Below the pieces are notes generated by a model, which had not been told where the DNA came from, searched no databases, and was given only the letters and a program-made list of their open reading frames with translations. This document shows, piece after piece, positions 1 to 8,347 of a stretch of 21,367 bases of DNA (its first letter is position 1; each line of letters opens with the position of its first letter). Made by a program: the position numbers and the translations under genes. The stretch is from JAEUJM01 sp044221555 (GTDB taxonomy: Bacteria; Actinomycetota; Acidimicrobiia; Acidimicrobiales; DATDAH01). The stretch spans positions 1-21,367 of the forward strand of contig JBGAOY010000042.1 in NCBI GenBank assembly GCA_044221555.1. The letters run 5' to 3'.

Positions 1-2345
1 GTGGCGGTGTCGGTGTTGTTGTCGGCTCTGGCGTCGGCCGACGCCGCGAAGGCCTGCGCCTGGTTCGTGATCGTGGTGGGCGCGGTGACGACGACCCTGG
101 TGGTGAGTGTGATCGTGGCGGAGGCGCCGTCGGCCAGCACCCCGGGGCGCACGCACGTCACCAGGCGGGAACGCGCCGAGCAGGTGAACCCGCCGCCGGC
201 GGCCGAGACGTAGGTCAGCTCGCCGGGCAGGTCGTCGCGCACGGTCACCGGCCCGCCGATCGGGCCGGGTCCGTGGTTGGTCACCCGCAACCGCCACACC
301 GCCAGGCCGCCGGAGTGCGCGACGAGCGACTTCGTGATCTCGAGGTCTGCGGCCGTGGGGTCGACCACCCGGACCGCCGCGGTGTCGTGGGCCCGCACCA
401 GGTCGCCGCCACCCACGGGCTGGGCGCGGACCGACGCCCGGTTGGTGAAGCCGGTGGTGAGGCCGTTGCGCTCGCACGTCCAGGTCTCGGTCGCGCCTGG
501 TGCCAGCACCCCCGGGAGGGTCCGCCCGCATCCCAACACCTGCGGATCGCTCACCACGACGTCGGCCAGGCCCCGCTCGCCCGTGTTCGTCACCCGGATG
601 CGGAACGTCGCACCGTCGCCGATGGTGACGGTGGCGTCGTCGCCGAACTGCTGCGTTTGCGGGTCGAACACCTTCTTGGTGATCCGCACGTCGGGAGTGC
701 CGGTGACGACGGCGATGCTGGCCCGCTCGAGGGCCGTCAGCCCACCGGCACTGGCCGAGGCCGTGTTCACGAAGCCGGCGGTGAGGCCACGGCGCGCGCA
801 CGCGAGCACCCAGGTCTCCCCCACGTCGAGGCTACCCACCGGCTCGGTGTCGCCACTGACGAGCTCGGGCGGGGCATCGCAGGCAGGATCGGTGACGGCC
901 GCGTCCGGCAACGGCTCGTTCCCCTGGTTGGCCAGCGTGAACCGGAAGTGCCCGGCACCGCCCGCGGCGACGACCGCCAGCACGCCGTCGTTGCTCCCCG
1001 GCGAGCCCGCGTCCGCATCGGCGTCCAGGTAGCCCCCCGAGACCGGGTCGAGCACCTCCTTGAGGAACACGAGCCGGCGATCCCGACCGAAGTACGAGGC
1101 ACTGTCCGTCGCCCCTGCCGGCCCCCCCGTGCGCGCGCCCGCACCGGCGACCGCCGCCACGTTGGTGTGCAGGCCCGCCTGCGCCACCCCTCCCATCGGG
1201 TCGCACTCCATGGAGTCCCCGGGGCCCAACTCGGCGCGCGGGCAGGCCACCACCGTCGGCCCGTCGGTGAGCGTGATCGCGCCGACCGGCTCCGTGCCCA
1301 GGTTCTCGACCTGGAACGTGAAGGTGACCGGGCGGCCGATGTCGAGAGCGACCGGATCGGATGCCGAGTCGGCCGGCGATCCGTTGACCGACTTCTCGAG
1401 CGAGAGCATCGGCGCCACCCCGGTGTAGTGGGCCGACTCCCGTGCCGGTGGCGCGGGCTCGCCCGAGTCGGCCCCGTTCGCCGTGGCGGTGCCGATGTTC
1501 GTGTACGCACCGGCGACCACTTCGGCGGCGCCCCGGCAGGCGACAACCTGACCTCGGCCGATCTCGGTCTGCGCGCAGGTCACCGCCACGCCCCGGTCGT
1601 CGGTCACGGCCAGGTCGGCCAGCGGCTCGTTGCCGGTGTTCGTGACCAGGTAGTCGAAGGTGACCGTGTCGCCGATGGGGAGGGACGGTCCCGGCGCGGT
1701 GTCGGCATCAGCGCCCTGCGCCCGCTTCTCGAGGGAGAGGCCGGGTGCCGGCGTCCAGAGCCCGGCGTCCACGCCCGTGTCGCGCTCGCCGGAGGCCACG
1801 GCGACGGGCGCGGTGACCCCGGTGTCGGGATCGGCGTCGGAGTCGGTGCCGTCGCCGGGGACCGACCCGAGGTAGGTGAACCGGGCGCCAGTGGGCAACC
1901 CGGAGAACCGCACCAGGTAGGTGGCCGGCGCCAGGTCTCCGAAGCCGTAGGCCCCGGTGGCGTCGGTGACGGCCGGCGCCACCGGCGCCCCCAGGCCGCC
2001 GGCGGTGACGGGTGCTCCCGACTCGTCGAGCAGGGTCACCGTCACCCCACCGACCCCGGGCTCACCCAGGTCCTGGATGCCGTCGTGGTCGACGTCGGCC
2101 CACACCCGGTCGCCCACGGACCCGAGCTCGAGCGGTGGCGCCTCCGACGAGTCGACCTGGGCCACGCCGGTCTCGGCGCTGTCGGTCACGGCGGCGAACA
2201 CGCCCGTCGTCGTGGCCAACCCGCCGAGCAGCGCGAGCACCGCGCCGAGGCGCGCCACGCTCCCTAGGGCCACGACCGACCGCACCGACCCGCGCCGCCC
2301 CACGGCGCGGTGAACACCACGCGTCCGGTGGCGCTTGGGTCGCAT
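1..2345 (-). CDS. DUF11-repeat surface/exported protein, 3' end cut by window edge
   Basis: Partial gene: 781 codons are open from the ATG at 2345-2343 to the left edge, so the C-terminus and any anchor are missing. A basic N-terminus is followed by a hydrophobic stretch (about residues 23-52) ending in GVFAAVTDSAETG, which looks like an export signal and resembles SipW-dependent signals. Residues about 73-196 form an SdrD B-like domain (GDRVWADVDHDGIQDLGEPG, then GAYGFGDLAPATYLV). At least five DUF11-type beta-sandwich repeats follow, beginning near 202 (LSLEKRAQG), 313 (LSLEKSVNG), 420 (LVFLKEVLDP), 548 (VRITKKVFDP) and 664 (LEITKSLVAH). Most carry a VTNTG-like strand and paired cysteines. 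Such proteins are usually extracellular stalks or adhesins; the ligand is unknown. It lies 144 bp downstream of a same-strand BTAD-AAA regulator. A purine run (GGAAAGGG) 14 nt upstream is only a weak RBS. The family call is firm and the function is not. Confidence 0.87.
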   Translation of the reverse strand, partial: MRPKRHRTRGVHRAVGRRGSVRSVVALGSVARLGAVLALLGGLATTTGVFAAVTDSAETGVAQVDSSEAPPLELGSVGDRVWADVDHDGIQDLGEPGVGGVTVTLLDESGAPVTAGGLGAPVAPAVTDATGAYGFGDLAPATYLVRFSGLPTGARFTYLGSVPGDGTDSDADPDTGVTAPVAVASGERDTGVDAGLWTPAPGLSLEKRAQGADADTAPGPSLPIGDTVTFDYLVTNTGNEPLADLAVTDDRGVAVTCAQTEIGRGQVVACRGAAEVVAGAYTNIGTATANGADSGEPAPPARESAHYTGVAPMLSLEKSVNGSPADSASDPVALDIGRPVTFTFQVENLGTEPVGAITLTDGPTVVACPRAELGPGDSMECDPMGGVAQAGLHTNVAAVAGAGARTGGPAGATDSASYFGRDRRLVFLKEVLDPVSGGYLDADADAGSPGSNDGVLAVVAAGGAGHFRFTLANQGNEPLPDAAVTDPACDAPPELVSGDTEPVGSLDVGETWVLACARRGLTAGFVNTASASAGGLTALERASIAVVTGTPDVRITKKVFDPQTQQFGDDATVTIGDGATFRIRVTNTGERGLADVVVSDPQVLGCGRTLPGVLAPGATETWTCERNGLTTGFTNRASVRAQPVGGGDLVRAHDTAAVRVVDPTAADLEITKSLVAHSGGLAVWRLRVTNHGPGPIGGPVTVRDDLPGELTYVSAAGGGFTCSARSRLVTCVRPGVLADGASATITLTTRVVVTAPTTITNQAQAFAASADARADNNTDTA

Positions 2346-2420
2346 GGCCGATGCCGTGCCCTTTCCGTTGATCCACCCCGACCGCTCGGCCCGGGGTGCA
2401 CCCGGACTCAATCCGAAGGT

Positions 2421-2451
2421 GGCGACACCACGGCCCAACCACGGCGACACC
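2421..2451 (-). promoter_or_regulatory. Candidate regulator-binding site: three 11-bp-spaced boxes
   Basis: On the plus strand GGCGACACC (2421-2429), GGCCCAACC (2432-2440) and GGCGACACC (2443-2451) lie exactly 11 bp apart. The outer two are identical 9-mers. The array ends 75 bp before the ATG of the surface protein. OmpR/PhoB-type and SARP winged helices typically bind direct repeats with an 11-bp period, and the gene just upstream encodes such a regulator. Assignment as its operator is inference. Confidence 0.4.
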
Positions 2452-2469
2452 CGGACCGCAGTGCCGCCC

Positions 2470-2489
2470 GAGCGTCGGCGCCGGCGCTC
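2470..2489 (-). terminator. Near-perfect 20-bp palindrome abutting a stop codon
   Basis: GAGCGTCGGCGCCGGCGCTC on the plus strand is palindromic apart from one mismatched pair. It begins directly after the TGA (2492-2490) of the upstream regulator. It could fold into a GC hairpin that ends or attenuates the regulator transcript, but there is no T-tract. It could equally be a dimer-binding operator. Confidence 0.3.
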
Positions 2490-4448
2490 TCAGGTCGTGT
2501 CGCCGGCTGCCCGGGCCAGGCGCGCCTCGATCCGGGCCCGGCGGGCGGCGGTGAGCCGGCCGAGGAGCACGTGGCGCACCGCGCCGGTCACGAAGGTGAA
2601 GCTGGCGACGTCACCGGCGACCGGGTCGACGAGGCGCGCCTCGATGGCGTGGTCGAGCTGATCGAGGACGGACTCCTCGTCGAGCCCTGCCGCGGTGGCG
2701 GCATCGACCAGCGCGAAGCGGTTCCCGAGGACCGAAGCCGCCCGAAGGAGGCGCAGCACCTCGTCGGACAACTCGTCGAGCTGGCGGCCGATCGCCACTC
2801 GGGTGGGATCGGGCACGCCGACCACGTCCACCCCGCCGAGGGTCGGCGACTGGTTCGTGTCGAGGAGGTGCTTGGCCATCGCCAGCACGACCTCGGGGTT
2901 GCCCCCGAGATCGTCGAGGAGGGGGCGGATCTCGTCGGGGTCGACATCCTCGCCCAGTCGCTCGGCCAGCAGCGCGGCGGCGTCGGCGCGCCCGAGCGGC
3001 TCGACGCGAACGGTCCGGTAGACCTCGTGGCGCTGCATCTCGTTCAGCACCTCGGCCAGGCCGGGAGGCCACGACGAGCCGTCGCGGAGCAACACGAGCG
3101 CCAGGACGGGAAGGGGATCGTCGAGCTTCGGTCGGTCGCACAGGAACCGCACCATCATGACCGTGTACGGATCAGCCCACTGGGCGTCGTCGATCACCAG
3201 CAACACCGGACGCCGGCGGGCCTCGGCCTTCATGGCCTCGTAGGTCTCCAGGCCGAGGTCGACGACCGCGGACGACCCGAGCGTCGCCACGTCATCGGCC
3301 GGGCGCACGCCGAAGGAGCGGACGGCGCCGCGGAGGATCGACAACGGGATGTCGGGCTCGCAGCGACCGTGCAGCACCAGCCCGCCCTCGTGGGCGACCT
3401 GCAGCGCGACCTCCGCCGCCAACCGGGTCTTGCCCACCCCCGCGTCGCCGCACACCGCCAGCACACCGACCACCTCATCGTCCCGGCACCGCCGCCAGAC
3501 CTCGTGAAGCCGCTCGACGTCCTGGGCGCGGCCGATGAACGGCACCACCTCCTGGTGACGTTCGGCCCACTCGAGGTGGGACGCCACCTCACCGGGTGGC
3601 CCACTGGGTGCCGCGTCGACGACCCGACTCGACGCCGAACCGTCGGGGACCGGCTCGGTGGGAAGGTCGAGTGCCGGGTCGTTGCGCAGGATGGCCGCCT
3701 CGAGCCGGCGAAGCTCGCCGCCCGGCTCGATACCGAGCTGCTCACCGAGCACCGCTCTCGCCCGCTGGTAGGCGCGCAGAGCCTCACCCTGACGACCGCT
3801 GCGGTACAGCGCGAGCATCAGCTGCGCCCAGCGGCGCTCTCGCAGGGGGTGGGCGGCCACGCCACCTTCGAGGGCTGCCACCACCGTGTGGTGCCGGCCG
3901 AGGGCCAGCGCGGCCTCGTGCCACTCGTCGATCGCCACCTCGCGCAGCTCGGTGAGGCGGGTGGTCTCCACCTGGCCGACCGGCGTGTCGGCGATCTCCG
4001 ACAGCGGCTCGCCCCGCCACAAGGCCATGGCCGCCGCCAGCACCCGCTCCGCCTGGCGCGGCGCGCCCTCGGCGAGCAGCCGGCTCCCCTCGGTGAGAAG
4101 GCGCTGGAACCGCACGGCGTCCACCCGATCCGGGTCCACGGCCAGGCGATACCCGTCATCGGTGGTCAACAGCAGCTCGGATCCCCCGGTCTGGCTCTCC
4201 AGCCGTTGGCGCAGGCGCGAGATGCGTACGTGGATGTTCTTGCGCCAGGAACGCGGCAACTCGTCACCCCACACGTCGGCGGCGAGCGCCATGACGGTGA
4301 CCGTTCGCCCCGGCTGCAGGGCAAGGGCCAGGAAGACGGACCGCTCCACCTTCGACGGCAGCACGAGCGCGACACCGCCGACCTCGACCTCGAGGGAACC
4401 GAGGACCCGAACGTCGACGACCCTCCGGTCCGCCCCCGGCGTGGCCAC
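2490..4448 (-). CDS. AfsR/SARP-like BTAD-AAA transcriptional regulator (tandem copy 1)
   Basis: 652 aa from a GTG start. Residues about 10-103 form an OmpR/PhoB-type winged helix (VRVLGSLEVEVGG; recognition helix near SWRKNIHVRISRLRQRL). Residues about 108-262 form the bacterial transcriptional activation domain (LWRGEPLSEIADTP, then LRERRWAQLMLALYRSGRQ). An AAA_16/NB-ARC-like ATPase begins near 303 (FIGRAQDVERL), with Walker A GDAGVGKT at 334-341 and Walker B VLLVIDDAQWADP from 415. The protein ends in an AAA lid-like helical region, with no TPR or LuxR-type tail, so it is shorter than full AfsR. It probably couples nucleotide binding to activation of a nearby promoter. Its start lies 3 nt after the TAG of the tandem paralogue, so the two are almost certainly cotranscribed and translationally coupled. 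The surface-protein gene follows downstream and is the obvious candidate target (inference). Confidence 0.9.
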   Translation of the reverse strand: MATPGADRRVVDVRVLGSLEVEVGGVALVLPSKVERSVFLALALQPGRTVTVMALAADVWGDELPRSWRKNIHVRISRLRQRLESQTGGSELLLTTDDGYRLAVDPDRVDAVRFQRLLTEGSRLLAEGAPRQAERVLAAAMALWRGEPLSEIADTPVGQVETTRLTELREVAIDEWHEAALALGRHHTVVAALEGGVAAHPLRERRWAQLMLALYRSGRQGEALRAYQRARAVLGEQLGIEPGGELRRLEAAILRNDPALDLPTEPVPDGSASSRVVDAAPSGPPGEVASHLEWAERHQEVVPFIGRAQDVERLHEVWRRCRDDEVVGVLAVCGDAGVGKTRLAAEVALQVAHEGGLVLHGRCEPDIPLSILRGAVRSFGVRPADDVATLGSSAVVDLGLETYEAMKAEARRRPVLLVIDDAQWADPYTVMMVRFLCDRPKLDDPLPVLALVLLRDGSSWPPGLAEVLNEMQRHEVYRTVRVEPLGRADAAALLAERLGEDVDPDEIRPLLDDLGGNPEVVLAMAKHLLDTNQSPTLGGVDVVGVPDPTRVAIGRQLDELSDEVLRLLRAASVLGNRFALVDAATAAGLDEESVLDQLDHAIEARLVDPVAGDVASFTFVTGAVRHVLLGRLTAARRARIEARLARAAGDTT

Positions 4449-4451
4449 GAG

Positions 4452-6392
4452 CTACCCGCGGTCCCGTCCCGCGCCTGCCAGCCGGTCCTGGATGTGGGCT
4501 CGCCGCTGGGGTGACAACCGCTCGCTCGTGACGATGCGTTCCACCGCGGTGACGAACTGGAAGGCACCGGTCCCTGTCGGGTCGGCGACCAGGAACCGTG
4601 CCGCGATCGCGGCGTCCAACGCATCGAGGGTGGCGTCGGGGTCACTGCCGGTGGCCGCGGCGAGAGCCTCGACGTCGAAGGTCGGCCCGAGCACCGAGGC
4701 GGCCAGCAGGAAGCGCACCACCTCGGCGGGCAGCGCCACCAGCCGGTCGTTCACCTGGGCCTGCAGCGTGTCGGGCACCCCCAGCACCTCGAGGCCGCCT
4801 GGCTCGACCCTCCGCCCGCTGAGGTGGCGGCCCATCTCGACGATGGCCCCCGCATTGCCACCCAGGTCCTGTGCCAACTCGGCGATCGCGGCCTGCGGCC
4901 CCGTGGCCCCCTCCGACGCCAGTCGCTCGGACAGGAGCGCCCGCCCCTCGTCGAGCGACAGGTGCGGGACCGCGAGGTGCTCGGACACTCTGAGGCGGGC
5001 GGCATCGCGGGTCATGCCGGCCATGTCCGGCGGCACCGGGACGCCGTCGCGCACCGCCAGCACCACCAGCACCGGGATGGGCTCGTCCAGCGGCGTCGGA
5101 CGGTCCTGCATCACCCGCGCCAGCGCGATGAGGTCGGCGTCGGCGACCTGGAAGTCGTCGATGAACACCAGCACCGGGCGCGTGCGGGCCACCTCGAACA
5201 GGCGATCGACCACCGCCAACGCGTGGGTGACCGCGGGAGCCGAGCCCGGTGTGTGGGCGGAGTCGGGCACCGGCACACCCAGCGGGGCGAACGCCGCGAC
5301 CAACGCCGACCAACCGCCGCCGGCGACGCACCGGCCGGCCAGCACCAACGCCCCTTCGCCGGCAGCCAGATCGGCCAGCTCGGCCACCAGCCGAGTCTTG
5401 CCCACGAGCGCGTCGCCGGTGAGCACGACCAGACCACCGGCGGGTTCGTCGCACACGCGGCGCCAGACGGCTTCCAGGTGGTCGCGCTCGTCACCCCGGC
5501 CCACGAGGGGCACGGCCTGCTGCCGTCGTACCCAGTCGAGCGGCCGCTCGACGGGCGCAGCCGCCGTCAGCCCTGGCACCGCGACTGCCCGTCGTGCCGG
5601 GTCGGGCGCCAGGTCGAGGCTCGGATCGTTGGCCAACACCGCGGCGTCGATCCGGCGCAGGTCCGGGCCGGGCTCGATGCCCAGCTCGACGTTCAACAGC
5701 TCCCGGGCTCGCTGGTAGGCGCGCAGCGCCTCGCTCTGGCGACCGCTCCGGTACAACGCGAGCATCAACTGCTCCCAGCGCCGCTCGCGGAGCGGCTGGT
5801 CGGCGACGCCCGCCTCGAGCGCGGCGACGAGGGTGTGGTGCTCGCCCACCCCCAACCTCGCTGCGTGCCACTCGTCGACGGCCACCTCCCGCAGCTCGCT
5901 CAGGCGGGAGCGCTCGGCCTGGCCCGCCGGTGTGTCCGCGATCTCCGCGAGCGGCTCGCCCCGCCACAGGGCCGTTGCCGTCCCCAGGGCCCGCTCGGCG
6001 TCCACGGCTCGGCCCTCCGCGAGCAGGCGGCGACCCTCGCCCAGCAGGCGCTCGAAGCGGACTGCGTCCACACGATCACCGGGCACCGCCAACCGGTACC
6101 CGTCGTCCGTGGTCGCCACCACGTCGGTGCCGGCGATGGTCGGCCCCTCCAGGCGCCGGCGCAGGCGCGACACCCGTACGTGGACGCCCTTGCGCCACGA
6201 TGCCGGCGGGTCGTCGCCCCAGACGTCCGCGGCGAGCGTCGCCGCCGTCACGGACTCACCACCGCGAAGTGCCAGCGCCACGAGCACCGACCGCTCGACC
6301 TTGGAGGGCAGCGCGACGCGCGCGCCGTCGACCTCGACCTCGAGCGGGCCGAGCACCCGTATCTCGACGTCGGGCCCTTCCCCGTCCCCCAC
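4452..6392 (-). CDS. AfsR/SARP-like BTAD-AAA transcriptional regulator (tandem copy 2)
   Basis: 646 aa from a GTG start, a close paralogue of the regulator encoded just downstream. Winged helix about residues 9-102 (IRVLGPLEVEVDG; SWRKGVHVRVSRLRRRL), BTAD about 107-262 (LWRGEPLAEIADTP, LRERRWEQLMLALYRSGRQ), and AAA from about 294 (PLVGRGDERDHLEAVW). Walker A is GDALVGKT at 326-333 and the Walker B region is PVLVFIDDFQVAD from 406. The usual DDAQWAD is changed to DDFQVAD, so ATP turnover may differ from copy 1. The near-identical recognition helices of the two copies suggest that they read similar DNA. The start is supported by alignment with the paralogues and by a TAAGGT hexamer 6 nt upstream, which suggests a leaderless mRNA. 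It is divergent from the sulfatase gene across a 127-bp gap. Confidence 0.9.
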   Translation of the reverse strand: MGDGEGPDVEIRVLGPLEVEVDGARVALPSKVERSVLVALALRGGESVTAATLAADVWGDDPPASWRKGVHVRVSRLRRRLEGPTIAGTDVVATTDDGYRLAVPGDRVDAVRFERLLGEGRRLLAEGRAVDAERALGTATALWRGEPLAEIADTPAGQAERSRLSELREVAVDEWHAARLGVGEHHTLVAALEAGVADQPLRERRWEQLMLALYRSGRQSEALRAYQRARELLNVELGIEPGPDLRRIDAAVLANDPSLDLAPDPARRAVAVPGLTAAAPVERPLDWVRRQQAVPLVGRGDERDHLEAVWRRVCDEPAGGLVVLTGDALVGKTRLVAELADLAAGEGALVLAGRCVAGGGWSALVAAFAPLGVPVPDSAHTPGSAPAVTHALAVVDRLFEVARTRPVLVFIDDFQVADADLIALARVMQDRPTPLDEPIPVLVVLAVRDGVPVPPDMAGMTRDAARLRVSEHLAVPHLSLDEGRALLSERLASEGATGPQAAIAELAQDLGGNAGAIVEMGRHLSGRRVEPGGLEVLGVPDTLQAQVNDRLVALPAEVVRFLLAASVLGPTFDVEALAAATGSDPDATLDALDAAIAARFLVADPTGTGAFQFVTAVERIVTSERLSPQRRAHIQDRLAGAGRDRG

Positions 6393-6398
6393 GGGTGC

Positions 6399-6404
6399 AC
6401 CTTA
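6399..6404 (-). promoter_or_regulatory. Candidate -10 element, leaderless start of the regulator pair
   Basis: On the minus strand TAAGGT is followed by exactly 6 nt (GCACCC) and then the GTG at 6392. This places the transcription start on or next to the start codon, the usual actinobacterial leaderless arrangement (TANNNT). No convincing -35 box is visible. The hexamer overlaps the palindromic sequence GGTGCACC. Confidence 0.42.
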
Positions 6405-6519
6405 CGGTCCCGCCACCAGCGCCGCCCGGGGCCCGTGGTCCCGGCCCGTTTCCCATCCGGCACCCGGCCGATACCACACGTCGACGACCGTGCAGACACC
6501 GAGCCGATCGAGGAGTGAC

Positions 6520-8250
6520 ATGGAGATCCCCGAACCCATCACACAGCGCGTCGCCGGTCACACGAACGCGCTCTTCCGCGGGGTCTTCCGCGCCCGCCGG
6601 GCCGAGGCACAGGTCCGCCGCCGCCTCGGGCCTGACCGCGCCGGCGAGCCGCCCCCTGGCCCGGGGGCGGACCCGAACCACCGGCCGCACCGCAACGTGC
6701 TGTTCATCACGGCTGACCAGCAGCGGTTCGACGCGCTGGGTGCCCACGGGCAGTCGGTCGCCCGGACGCCGCACCTCGACCACCTCGTCGCCACCGGCAT
6801 CGACTTCCAGCGCTGCCACGTCCAGAACGTGGTGTGCATGCCGTCGCGGTCGACGATGCTGACGGGCCAGCACCCCCGCACCCACGGCGTGGTCGCGAAC
6901 GGTGTGCCGCTGCCGGGCGACGCGCTCAGCGTCGCCGAGGTGCTCCGGCGCTCCGGCTACCGCACGGCCCTGGTGGGCAAGGCCCACTTCGATCCCCACC
7001 TAGACCTCCTGCACCGCTTCGGCGAGAACCGGCTCGTCTCGCACGGCCAGACCGGCCCGTGGCACGGCTTCGAGCACGTCGAGTTGGCCGGGCACGGGGC
7101 GACCATGCCGCACCACTACACCGACTGGCTCTACGAGCACCACCCCGAGGCCACGAGGGGCTTCGCGACCGCCCTCACCGGCCGCGGCGGAGGCGACACC
7201 GGCGCCCCCGAAGTGCACCACAACCCGATCCCGCGCGACCAGTACCACACCGACTGGTGCGCCGACCGGGCCATCGACTGGATTGCCGGCCGCGGCACCG
7301 ACCCGTGGTTCTGCTGGCTCAGCTTCCCCGATCCCCACCACCCGTTCGACCCGCCCCTCGACGAAGTCCGCCGCCGGGTCGACTGGCGGGATGTGCCCCT
7401 GCCGGCCAACCACCTGCGTGGCCCGGAGGCCCAAGCCGTGCTGGCGGGGAAGCCCGCCCACTGGCTGGCCTGGCTCCACGGCAGGTTCACCAACCCCGAG
7501 GGCGGTCCGACCACCGTCGTGCCCGCGCGGATCACCGACGACCAGCTCCGCGAGATGACCGCGATGGTCGCGGTGGAGAACGAGTTGATCGACGACGCGG
7601 TCGGCCAGGTGCTCGCCGAGCTCGAGCGTCGGGGCCTCGCGGACACCACCGACGTGATCTACACCTCGGATCACGGTGATCTCGGGGGCGACTACGGCTT
7701 GGTGTTCAAGGGCCCCTACCACGTCGACGCGCTGATGCGGGTGCCACTGGTGTGGCGGCCGGCCCCGGTGGCCGCCGTCGCGGCGGCGCGTGTGCCCGAG
7801 CCGGTCGGCACCATCGACCTCGCGCCCACGTTCTGCTCGATCGCGGGGCTCGACGTCCCCGACCAGATGGAGGGCGCGCCGTTGCCCACCGCCCCGGGGT
7901 CAGGACGAGTGCGCGTCCTGACCACCTGGGACAGCCAGTTCGCCAACGTCGGCATGCACCTGCGGACGATCCACCGCGACGCCATGACGGCCACCCGCTA
8001 CGACCCGAGCACCACCGACGTCGGCGGCCGGTTCCGCCTGCAGTGGGCGCTGTGGTCCCGGGGTTGCTCGGTGCCCCGCTACGAGGGCACCGAAGGTGAG
8101 CTGTACGACCACGACGAGGACCCGTTGCAGCGGACGAACTTGTGGGACGACCCCGCCCGCCGGGGGCAGCGCGACGAGCTCCTCGCCGACCTGGACGAGC
8201 ACCTCCCGCCGGAGCGGTCGCCCCGGCTCCCGGTCCGGTCGCCGGCGTAG
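6520..8250 (+). CDS. Sulfatase, formylglycine-dependent (arylsulfatase/choline-sulfatase type)
   Basis: 576 aa. The alkaline-phosphatase-superfamily core begins near residue 59 (NVLFITADQQRFDALG), where D66 and Q67 are the expected metal ligands. The signature C106-M-P-S-R110 in NVVCMPSRSTMLTGQHPR is the CxPSR motif whose cysteine is converted to formylglycine; no maturase gene is in the window. A second metal motif is YTSDHGDLGG (D384, H385). The C-terminal ELYDHDEDPLQRTNLWDDP is the usual closing motif of the family. Hydrolysis of a sulfate ester is the likely reaction, but phosphonate monoester hydrolases share this fold, so the substrate is open. The 58-residue N-terminal extension is charged and proline-rich with no signal peptide, so the enzyme is probably cytoplasmic. 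The ATG follows AGGAG at 6511-6515 with 4 nt spacing. It is transcribed away from the divergent regulators and towards coaA. Confidence 0.9.
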   Translation: MEIPEPITQRVAGHTNALFRGVFRARRAEAQVRRRLGPDRAGEPPPGPGADPNHRPHRNVLFITADQQRFDALGAHGQSVARTPHLDHLVATGIDFQRCHVQNVVCMPSRSTMLTGQHPRTHGVVANGVPLPGDALSVAEVLRRSGYRTALVGKAHFDPHLDLLHRFGENRLVSHGQTGPWHGFEHVELAGHGATMPHHYTDWLYEHHPEATRGFATALTGRGGGDTGAPEVHHNPIPRDQYHTDWCADRAIDWIAGRGTDPWFCWLSFPDPHHPFDPPLDEVRRRVDWRDVPLPANHLRGPEAQAVLAGKPAHWLAWLHGRFTNPEGGPTTVVPARITDDQLREMTAMVAVENELIDDAVGQVLAELERRGLADTTDVIYTSDHGDLGGDYGLVFKGPYHVDALMRVPLVWRPAPVAAVAAARVPEPVGTIDLAPTFCSIAGLDVPDQMEGAPLPTAPGSGRVRVLTTWDSQFANVGMHLRTIHRDAMTATRYDPSTTDVGGRFRLQWALWSRGCSVPRYEGTEGELYDHDEDPLQRTNLWDDPARRGQRDELLADLDEHLPPERSPRLPVRSPA

Positions 8251-8333
8251 CCGAGGTCCCGGACGGCGGCGCTCAGGTGACCGCCGACCGGCACACCTGG
8301 CCCTCCGGCGCGGGGCGCCGGTTCCGGGCTGAC

Positions 8334-8339
8334 TACCGT
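8334..8339 (+). promoter_or_regulatory. Candidate -10 element for coaA
   Basis: TACCGT lies 8 nt before the GTG start of the pantothenate kinase, in the 97-bp gap after the sulfatase. This fits a leaderless or near-leaderless mRNA and no Shine-Dalgarno sequence precedes the GTG. The -35 region is not recognisable. Confidence 0.33.
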
Positions 8340-8347
8340 CGACGGCC

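Noticed and set aside
273..4514. Long plus-strand reading frames (664 and 734 codons) over the left arm
   Set aside because: They are antisense to well-supported DUF11 repeats and a BTAD-AAA regulator and show no protein family features.
4824..6518. A 564-codon plus-strand frame ending just before the sulfatase
   Set aside because: It is the mirror of the second tandem regulator, and its stop lies just before the sulfatase start by chance.
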